A stretch of 64,000 nt of DNA from the NCBI GenBank assembly GCA_023101725.1, contig JALJCO010003464.1, forward strand, positions 558,001 to 622,000, written 5' to 3'. Position 1 is the stretch's first letter. The number at the start of each line of letters is the position of its first letter. Both the position numbers and the translations under genes were made by a program. This DNA is from Atherinomorus stipes (Eukaryota; Chordata; Actinopteri; Atheriniformes; Atherinidae). The notes beneath the pieces are model-generated. The model made no database searches and was not told where the DNA came from. It worked only from the letters and a program-made list of their open reading frames with translations. Positions 54,000-64,000 of this stretch are shown here, in pieces.

Positions 54000-56900
54000 C
54001 ACAAAACAAACAAACAAAACAAAACATCTGTTGTTGACTAAAAATATAAAAAGTGAAAACAGACTGGATATTTCGAGGGGAAAAACCAAACACGGTTGTG
54101 TAATACTGATGAAATAGAAAAAAAATTGGGGAAGGGGATCTACTTTTTATCATTCCAATAAACAAAATGGACTGATTAAATAGAAGAAGTGAAAGCAAGT
54201 GGTCCTATAATCTCATAGGGCAGTCTTTGAATTATGGGCACTTCTCTACAAGGTTTAGTTAAACTCAGAATTGTAACCTCTGTGTAATCATGTTGACAGG
54301 TAAACCCAGTTTCATTGCAAAATGTGAAACACTCACACAAACTGTATCTCATGTGTCCACAGACCAGCTTTCCACAGATTTTAATGTGGTACAGGACATG
54401 AAAATAACTATATAAAGGAATACTTTGTTAGTACAGTTGAGGAAATAGTCATAAAACAACTGTGACATCACTCTTAAAAGGCAAGTAAAGCAACATTTAG
54501 AGGCTGGAGGGGCCGACGGTGGAACTACATTGACAACAGTCCAGCCGAGGAATTGATTTACACTCATACCACCCACTGTAGTTTTAAAATGTTTTCACCT
54601 TGAAATATTTTAGGATTAAGCTGTGTTTATGTTGCTGTTATACATATTTAAAAGGCTTGGTTATGGTTAGGCACACAAAGCAATTCGGTTAAAGTTAAGA
54701 AAAAATCATGGCCTGTGTCAAAAGAGACACTATGAGAAAATTATCATATCAAATCTCACTTTTTTAAAACTACTGGCTGCCAAGATTTACCCACTCAGCT
54801 TAACACAAAATGTGTTTGAGACCAGGCTGCACAGGCAGACAAACTGCTCTAAAAAAAACTGCATATAATGCATATTTTTAGTAAAAGAAAATAGGTCAAC
54901 ACAATAAAGCATGACTGAATTTTGTAAATATACTATATGAATCATGATTATTTTAGTGCCATTTCTTGGAATTGGGCCATACATTACAAAGCAAATCATT
55001 TTTAAAACTGCATAGCTTGCTGTGCATTTTGATTTTGACTTTCAAATGCAAAACCATTAACACACAAAACCAGGTGTGAGGGTGCACCGAGCTCTCTGCA
55101 ACATCACACTTTATCTTCAGCACCTGAAATGAAATAGCTAGTGCTTGTCTCTGCTTCCGTGGGTGTCTGTGTTCGCAAGTGTTATGTACAAGCTGCAGCA
55201 AGGCTCAAAAATGAATTAAATAGAATAAGGTATCTTATTATCAACTCAGAAGGCAAGTGTTTCAGAGATGCTAGGCATCAAGGTTGTCCTCAGAAAATCT
55301 ATTTACTGGCACTGAGCTCTTTAGCCTTCTTAACATATTAGACTCTGTACAAGTCTTGGTGAACAGAAAAGAAGAATTTCATTACATATATCCACATGTT
55401 TCAGCTCATGAATGAGTGCATACGTGCATACATTTTTTAAGTATGCAAATATTTCACCTTCTGTCACAAGTAACTGCATGCATAGAGTCTTTTTGTGTTG
55501 CCTGGTAAGTGTTCAGTTGCATCACTGTGTCCTTGTCACTGTCAAGACAGATGCTCAACAGCCGTTATCAGCATTGCGTGATACAAATCGTGATGTCTGC
55601 ACAGTTATTAAGAGATGTTAGAGTGGATTCGTTATGTCCATGTCATTATGTGTGTGATTGTGCGTTTTAAAAATTAATTAGCAAGGATGTCAATGTTTGC
55701 CTCAGGAAATGAGTGAAAAGTTACATCTCCCAATGTGGACAGGAGATGACACATGTCAGCCAATATGTCAGCACTAACAACCTGAGCTGCATCCTAACAC
55801 AGCTCAGTGCACTTCACTGCGTCTGTCCTTACATGGCAGAGAAAGCAGGAAGAATATATTTGCCCCTCATTAGTGTTTGAGATGTCACTCTGCCGTTATC
55901 ACCACAACAGACACAGGTGTGTTATTCCACAACTAGACATCATTTCATGCACAAGCTTCTAGCCTTTCTCTGCCTCTTGGACTCACCTTTTCTTACTCTT
56001 TCACCCCCTGCTTGCCCCTGCAGATTTTGTCCCCTCATGACTTTCTTCTTACCTCTACTTACTACTTACTTCTACCTCGAGAGGTTTACTCTCAGTAATC
56101 TTTGACTGTAGAAGATGATCATGAGAGGTTATTATTATTATGGCAACCCAACAATATCTATAAAATATTATGCTCATGGGAATATGATCACATACTTGTG
56201 TATATGCATATAACAATTGAACAACGCTGGCTTTTAAGCGCATGCTATTCTACAGAAGGAAATTGTGTCCCAAAAGCCCTCAAATGGGTAATTAAGCCCA
56301 CCATAATCATCCAGTTTTATACTTTTAATAAGATTAAGTTGCCTTTACCTTGATATTGACTTGTGTATTTCTTGCGTGCCATCAAGTGTGTGCCTCCTCA
56401 TCTGTGTATAACACAACACAACAGCCTGGTTCTTATTGATCAATAAAGAACTCCCATGATTTATTTGACTTAACACATGGAAACAAACATGTCTAAAACA
56501 GTTTTTCCAGGATAAGGAGAGCCACGGGCTTAAAATCCTTCAGAAAAAATTTGATTAGATTCATAACATGCAAAATTGCACTGGGTGTAATTAGGAAATA
56601 ATAACACCATGAATATCCCAGACAAGGCTGCAAGCACTTTCATATAGCTATCAATATCATTTTGGCCGGCAAAACATATCCCCATGTGCAAACTTAATGG
56701 CATTAAATAGAAAAAAAATAAATCCACTGATTTTCACTGCGCTCATTGGCTCATAGCAGACGAATGCATACTCCATCCTGAGTGGAGCACGCAGCAGCCT
56801 TACGTCGGTCCCAAGCCTTATCAGGATGCTGCTGCATGAAAGTGGGACAAATAAAAGTGACGTGGGGACATGGCAGACTACACAGGAGGGAAGATTTAAG

Positions 56901-57990
56901 AGAGATGAGAAGAAGGAGGAGATGAAGGACCAATTATCACAATTACAGCGACTGTTAAAAATTCTTACTTTTGATTAAGATGCAAGCGTGACTACTCATG
57001 CTAAATGTGCATTATGTCCATATAACTTAAGGCATTAAGAGTAATGCGAGTAAAACGTAGCTGGACATATGGTTTATGTATGTATGTGTGTTTGTGTGTG
57101 TGTTGGATCGATTAAATGTGTTTCCTCTGCAGAGTTCCCAGTATGGGGTCTTCTTCAAGCTTGTTATAAACACTAATTCCCTCATTGCTCACAGAGTGGC
57201 TCTCATCTAAGGCCTGTGTGTTTGTGTGCATAGTATGTGTAGTTTTGTAGTGTCAGTGCATTTGTGTGTGTGACTGCAAGGCATACACATGGCCAGAAAC
57301 AGGCTTAAAAAGGAAATGGTCTAATGAAAATTCATCACATCTGCCCAGAGAGACAAAGAGACAGAAACCCATTTCCATTTCCCAAGTAGACACATTTAAA
57401 ATCTCCTAAGTTCATGTAGTTACAAATACGGTATATCCAGACACTCTCCTTTCTCACACACAAACATATAGCACCTCACCATGAGGACTAGGATGTTTTC
57501 CGTCTCAAAATCTTGTAAGCAATAATCCTTCCTCACCTTTTTACTCCTCTGTCTGTCCTTCTCGTCCCCTCATTAGGGGGAGGGTATGTGCAGGACTTGC
57601 ACAGTAAGTGCATCCTCAGGGAGAACGGCCACATAGTATATTTTGACAAAAGTGTTTTTGTGTGCGTGAGAGAGAGAGTTTGCCAGTAGCTGACATAGAG
57701 AGAAGCTGTATCTGGCTGTCAGGCTTGCTTTGTCTGACGTCAGAATAGCCTGAGGCAGAACCCACAGGCATACACACACTCACATACACACACTGACTGA
57801 CTGACGGATACTGATAGTTAGTATTTCCTTAGTGTGTGTATATGTTTCTATGAGTAACTTTCTGAGTACAGTCTGAAACTCTGTGGATGAGCTGTTTACA
57901 CACTCCAGTGTACCCCCCCAAAAAGGATTGTGTGTTTCTGTTATTGTTGCTAGGCAGACGAGGCAAGCTCTTCCTCTAGAGTGGGACCAA
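54000..57990. other. Non-coding region
   Basis: AT-rich DNA with scattered TG/CA runs (57.09-57.12 and 57.25 kb). No exon with recognisable protein was found on either strand. Confidence 0.4.
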
Positions 57991-57994
57991 AGGA

Positions 57995-58109
<115 letters not shown>

Positions 58110-60400
58110 TGTAACAGAAAATCAGAAATCCTAAAGAAGACGAGAGTGATGGGGAGGTGAGCCCAGGCTCATTTCAGCAAATGTGTGAAAAATCATGTAT
58201 TATACAAATCTATTGAATAAAACATGAAAGTTCATTTATACATTTGCAGCATTTCTTCCTTGTACATGTCTAACTGTGAAAATATTTTTGAAGTCTCAAT
58301 CTGTTCTATCTCTTCTTTTCATCACACCACTATGATGTTTTGTTCATGTTGTACTCTGCCTGTCTTACTGTGTGACCTTTTCTACACTGCGGAGCAAAAA
58401 CAAATGCAAAACATTGGTTATTTGATCAAAGGAGGGAAAGATGATAATAATTTAAATGCCCCATAAGCTTTCATTGTTACTGATATAAAACAGGATTATG
58501 CACATATATAAATAGGGTTTAAAACAAATCAAAATCTTTTTTTCAAGCTGATCAGCCATTCTGTCTTACAGCATAATATTAAAAATGAATATTTAAGTTT
58601 CCTTCAAATGAAAATCAAGTTTTGCTCGAGGCAAGACAAGGCAGGTTTATTTGTCGAGCACATTTCATGTATAAAACAATTAAACAGGCGTTTCATAAAA
58701 CATTTAAGGCAAATATTTTACAGTATCTACCGGTGCGTGTGCTGCCACGAGTTACTTCTTTGCTGACCTGTGTGTTGCTTTCTGCTCAATCTTTGCAACT
58801 GCACAAAGATTCACTTACATGCATTACTGATATCAAGACAAGGAGTTCATCTGCTATTCTCAACATGATGAAGGAAAACAGTGATTTCCACTGTGCAATT
58901 TCTGCATCACACCATGCCGGCTGTGTGCTCTTGACAGATGACCCACCCCCCACTCTGTCTCCTATTTCTCTTATTTCCTGCTGTGAGGGCACATCTTCAG
59001 CAAAACAATGAGGAGAAAAGTCCGAACCAAACTGTCTGCACCTGAAAAATTCACATGTTCACAAAGTTTCAGAAAGATAGTTAATCTGAATACGGAGAGA
59101 ACGAATGAAAGGAGAAGTTATCTTCTCATCATATCAAGTGATAATACAAGATAGATACTAGGTGGAGCGAGGTGAAGACTGTTCTTCACGGAACAAGATG
59201 ACGAAACCAGACATGCTTTGTTCATTTTATGGCTGTAGCTCAAAATCAGATTCTGTGAGCTCTCGTGTCTCACTGAAAGATTGTAAACTACAGCAGAAGT
59301 TGATTAAATCTGTTTCGAAACATTGCAACGTCCCTTCAAAAATACCATAGAGGACACATCACCTCAACTTTTATTCTGTTGGACAGCTGCCTTGCATATA
59401 TCTGACCCCAAAACAACTGGGTTTTGCCACTAAATAAATGATCAATCTGATGTTCACAACATGCATCCAGGCCACTGTGCTGCAACTGGGCATGTTCCTC
59501 AGCTGATAAATTGCTGTTGTTAAAAGTGTTTCTTTTTTTTTCCTGAGGAAATGCTTTCTGGTTCAAACATTTACAGCTAACATAGCCAATATTAGAACTA
59601 GACATTGCATAGCGTTGTAGTAGAATTGTACAAGACAGGAAATGTGTCAGACAGCAGATTAGCATATTCATCCCCATTTACTAAATAAAGCAAAATGTGG
59701 TTGTATCATCCCATGCCATTCTAAGAAACACAGATGAGTTTTTATAAATATAATTTCACATGGTCAGAAGCCGTGAAAATTGCTAGTGTTGCCTTGAGTT
59801 TGTCAGTGTGTAAAAAGATAACATATGCTTCAGCTCTTCATAGTTATGCAGGTATTCACACACAGCAGTGCTTTGTACTAAATGCTCACATCTGAAGAAA
59901 AAAAAATCAAAACACTCGTGCTAATGCTCCTGTAGAACATTATTTCAAATGACTGCGTTCTTCTACAAGAAATATAAATACATTTAGAAAACATCCAGAG
60001 ATGTCACCTAGAAGTAGCTGCCAGAGGGTTTTTCCCTTCAGAGTACTTGACAAAGATGCTTGAGGCGTTAATTAACAGTTTAAATTACATTGTTATTTTT
60101 GTTGAAATTGACGAAACACAAATGTATAAGGAGTGCATGAATATTAGTTGTAAGTGTGAATGTCATATTGTTTGTAAGATGGAAATATGTTTTTGTGTTG
60201 TACTGCACACATGAACGATCACCAGGGAACTGTGAGCACATGTGCCTCCAAGGGAATTATGCTTCTTTCTAGGACAAGTTTATATAATGCTAATTTACAA
60301 CAGAGGCTTCAATATAAATGAACAGTTTCTGCCAGACCGTCATTCTGCTTGCTAAGATGCTCATGTGTCATCATGTGCCCTGGCTACTTGGCCACAGGGA
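58110..60400. other. Non-coding region with a repeat fragment
   Basis: At 58630-58680 the block CAGGTTTATTTGTCGAGCAC followed by ATTTCATGTATAAAAC resembles a common fish LINE/SINE tail. Otherwise no gene is visible; the short open frame at 59162-59350 has no homology I recognise. Confidence 0.4.
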
Positions 60401-60402
60401 TA

Positions 60403-60475
60403 TTCCTTTGGCTGACTGGTTAGCACGTATGACTCTCACCTGGGAGTCTGGGGATCTAATCCGGCCCGGGCCCTC
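60403..60475 (+). pseudogene. tRNA-Glu-like sequence or SINE head
   Basis: TGGCTGACTGGTTAGCA fits the tRNA A box and D arm. CTCTCACC matches the anticodon loop of tRNA-Glu(CTC). GGATCTAATCC is a degenerate B box (consensus GGTTCGANTCC). The acceptor arms do not pair and the T arm is weak, so it is not a working tRNA. It is a tRNA pseudogene or the head of a tRNA-derived SINE. Confidence 0.55.
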
Positions 60476-63400
60476 CGTTGCATACCTTGCCACATAAAGA
60501 ACATCTAGGCTCATGTATTTGTGAAGTTATGTAATTCCAATTGAGTAAATGCATGGCTTTTCCATGCTAAATGTCTATCCTCTGTGCTGCAGGTAGCACA
60601 TTACAAAGAAATGAAATAAAGTACTTGGATTACTTTTTTGGTGGTAACTTTTATGTTACACTTTAGCTTTACTTTTGTAGTAACACATTACTGGTCACTT
60701 TTTAACAAAAGCCTTCAATTGCTGTTGTCATTCAACTATTTCATCAAACAAAAATGTCAGAAAGAGAAAAACTGAAACCTAAAGTCGCTCTTTGTCTCTG
60801 CTGCTCATTCAGATTCTCATTCAGGCCTGAACATAACTGTACATGCACAATTCGTTCATCTAGCAAAATGACACAGAGGATCACGTTTATGAAGTCCAAA
60901 TTCTCATGCAATTTTAAAGCCAATTGGTGAAAAAGAACAAGAGCAGCCATGAGGAATGCATGTTGTGATGGTTGAGTTGTCGGTAATCAGCAAAGAGCTA
61001 CTTCAGATTTGAAGAAGCACCTGCAGACTAAGCACAACTCCATGATACCTGCGATTCTGCTGGAGCTACAGAAAATTGTTCAAACTGAATGATTTTCTCC
61101 AATTAGTGTAAATGAACTAAATCCGAAGATCAGTAATTAAGCTCATGTTTAGCTTATTTCTACACAAAGAAAATCGCACATTAGAGTCAGTGGTGTTACT
61201 GAGTGTCTTTCCTTGTTCTGTCCACGACACAGTGCTAACTTTAACATTAAAACTAAACTAAACAGCCAAACATTATAGGAAAATACACAGGCTAGGTGGT
61301 CTGTAGTCTCTTGAAACAAGAATAGCGGGATGAAATATGTTGAATCTGTCTCCAGTGGTAAATAGTAACCTGGCTAACTCGAAAATAAAACCCTACATCA
61401 AAAATTTCCAAGTACCACTTTAAAAGCTAACATTGTACAACTTTGTCAATCAGTGACTGCAAATTAGCATCACATCACAGCTGCTTTTTCTTTTGTCTGT
61501 CTGTATGTCTCTATGGCAAACTGTCTTGATTTTGTGCCCGGTAATATGGTATTGCAGTGAGGGTAAGAGCTTTCAGACAATACCGAAATGGGACTGTTCT
61601 TTTGTAAGCCTTTCACAAACACAGCATTACTGGACATATGCTATATAGGCTACTGTATATAGCTATAAACAATAAAATGAAACCAACTAGGTTGTCTTCT
61701 TTTCCTGTTTTCACTTATTTTGCTCTGTTTTTGGATTGAGACTACCACGCCAAATTAGCAGAGAAAAAGCAAAAGCCACTAAAAACATATAAAGTGTAAA
61801 TTTAGCTCTCATTGAACAAAGCATCATGCTGTTTGGAGTGTGGGACCTCTTTGTTTGCCAGTTTTGAGGAGGAGTTATGATGTAATAATAAAAGTGTTTG
61901 ACACATGTTTAAATGTTTTGTTAGTTGTTGCTATGCAACTCTGCAGACATTTCTTCAAACTGCCTACTTCCTCTTCATTGTGTTATATCTGTCTAAGCAG
62001 CATCTTACTTTATGGCTCTTCATGCTGATTTTAAATAAACACAAGTCAAACATCAAGAGCAGCAACCAATAACTGTATTTTTGGTTTCACATATGCAAAC
62101 AGGTCTGTGGAGCAGAAAAACCACATCATACAAAGCACACCTGTCAAGTACAAAGCCACCAGCCTAAATAACCATTCTCAGCTCCACCACACACTCACCT
62201 CACATGCAACGCAAATGCTTTTGGCAGATGCGAGAGATCTGACAGAAGGACAAAAGAGGCTTCACTGCTAATGTTTCTGAAGTTTGGTATCATTTAAAAG
62301 ATGCTGAAATACTCAGAGGAAGAAAACAGGATGCTAATAGCTGTACCTTCCTGTGTGTGTGTGTGTGTAATGGGTGTGTGTGAAGGTGTATTATGTCTGT
62401 GAGCAAGTGGTTAAAGGAGAGGAAAACACACTCCACAGTGTTCTCCATAAGGTATCAATGACTTGAAATGCAGCTCCCCTCAGGACCTTGAGCTGATGAT
62501 ACTTTTACCAGCCAACTTAATTTCTCTGTGTGTTTGGGGGCACTTTTGGTTACACTTAATCCACTTTTGGATGTTTGAGAGATACTTATGTGGAGAAAGC
62601 TTTCACACACACGCCTCTGTTCACGCTCTCAGTCAACACATGCAAGACCTACTAATGCACCTACCCATAAGCCACCTACACACACTCACACACAAATACA
62701 CGTATACTCGTGTTGAGCCTCTGGACTAATCTTTATTCTAAGGGGAATAAATTAGCCTTCATTTCCCAGTGTCCATTTGTGTGTGTGTGTGTCTGCGTTC
62801 ATGCACATATGAATGTGTTGATTTCCATTGATCACGACTTCATTAATTCATTCCTTTTGTGGCTAAACATGGCCTTTGGACACACCGCACAAAGTGCCTC
62901 TCCAGAAAACCCAGACTTCAATTGAGAGCCCCAATCCACAACTCAGTTTGTATGCGCACACATGGACGTACGCACACTCACACATAAACACATAATAAGA
63001 AAGTGAAACACAACGAGGAGATTTTTAATTTCTTGCTTCTCTTGTGCAGTTTCTCTAACCAGAATGTTCAGCTAATGGGCAGCAAAACAAAAAGCCTCAT
63101 CTTGCTCCTTTTTTTTTTTTTTCTACCATTCCTTTACTCACAAGGCGTTTATTTCTCGCTTTGCTCAGCTTGTATGTTACATACCCATGATGGAGGTGCC
63201 AGATATGGGTCACAGCTCAAAGTCAATGCAGCTAAATGAGTGAGTTCGTGAGTTCACTAAGCGTACAGAGATTCTTATTGATTGTACTGTGAAAAACTTT
63301 GGTCAATAAAAAGAAAAACATCAGGGAAAGTGGAAGACATCATGTTGTGGGTCATAACTGCTTCATCGACCGAAGAAAGCAGAAAAAATAAAACATAAGC

Positions 63401-64000
63401 TGTGACTTGATTTATTTCATCCAGTGTTGTAAAAACAGCAAAATCTTTCTGCCGAGAAAAAATAAACTGACAAAAATCTAACTTTTCAGGCTTCATAAAA
63501 TTGCAGAAGAATAGCATTGTTATAAGATTTTGAATCCAAAGACCAAGTATGATTCTTATGCAAATGTATTTTTCTTGTCTTATTCAGTGTTTATTTGGAG
63601 CTAATTAAGTGCGTTTTCAATTCAATACAGGTTTGACAAAAACTTTTTACCATAGCTATCAATAGATGTTTGCTTAGGTTAAAGCCAGAGTTGGTAATCC
63701 TGCTCAGAAACACTTTTTGTATACTGGGTGAAATGGTCCTTCTATCCTGACAGTAGCCAGTCCATCATGTATTCATAAAAAGAAGGAAAAAAAGTCAGAT
63801 CTCTGTGAAAGCTGCAATTCTGTAAAAACTCTGACCAACCTGCTTTTCAGTGCGAATGGCAGAAATTGGTCATTCGCAACGTATAGAAAGAACCTTTCTG
63901 TACCTTTAGATGCCTTTATGCCTCGTCTCTGTCCCTCCTCTCTCACCGTCCCCCACCTGGTCCCCATGTGACCCACTCTGTGCACTGCTCACTGTAAACA
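60476..64000. other. Right end, no gene seen
   Basis: AT-rich DNA with TG/CA tracts (62.35-62.40, 62.68 and 62.78 kb). No supported exon, promoter or transposon end was found. It may be intergenic or a long 5' intron of camkv. Confidence 0.4.

Noticed and set aside
59162..59350. Plus-strand frame with CSFYGCSSK, THAP-like at first sight
   Set aside because: Too short, lacks the remaining zinc ligands of a THAP domain and has no flanking transposon ends.
63773..63985. Minus-strand frame near the right end as a camkv 5' exon
   Set aside because: No splice donor in a suitable place and no similarity to known camkv sequence.

Overview
This is vertebrate nuclear DNA, almost certainly from a ray-finned (teleost) fish. 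Genes are split into many short exons with GT-AG introns. The encoded proteins are close to human USP21, ARHGEF3/NET1, UBA1 and CAMKV. The non-coding DNA holds fish-style hAT MITEs, long (TA)n and (GAAA)n microsatellites and fish interspersed repeats. All four supported protein genes are on the minus strand. I rebuilt each one by hand from splice sites, and every reading frame closes except for one break in the camkv tail.

Layout, left to right. 1-2507: flank and 3' UTR side of usp21, with a (TA)n tract. 2508-6838: a USP21-type deubiquitinase in 11 coding exons (404 aa), with a 5' UTR exon near 7508 and an apparent U12-type intron at 4406-4567. 8057-12923: a RhoA-type guanine nucleotide exchange factor of the ARHGEF3/NET1 family in 13 coding exons (519 aa). 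14565-32973: uba1, the ubiquitin-activating enzyme E1, in 25 coding exons (1057 aa), with its 3' UTR to about 13.65 kb and candidate 5' UTR exons at 34.4 kb and 36.0 kb. Its introns carry several hAT-like elements, including one MITE inserted into a second copy of itself. 34.9-36.25 kb: possible upstream promoter and an orphan exon. 37859-47951: camkv, a CaM-kinase-like pseudokinase in 10 coding exons. Its long C-terminal tail lies in a different frame, entered through a 26-base overlap at a five-base homopolymer. 48-64 kb: no confirmed gene. This part holds repeats, a tRNA-Glu-like sequence near 60.4 kb and one candidate plus-strand first exon at 52.64 kb.

Functional links: uba1 starts all ubiquitin conjugation by activating ubiquitin, and usp21 removes ubiquitin, so the left half joins both ends of that cycle. 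The GEF and the pseudokinase have no obvious pathway link to it, and animal gene neighbours need not share function. UBA1 next to CAMKV is notable because in human it is the UBA1 paralogue UBA7 that lies near CAMKV on 3p21.31. This suggests the window preserves part of the ancestral UBA1/UBA7 neighbourhood.
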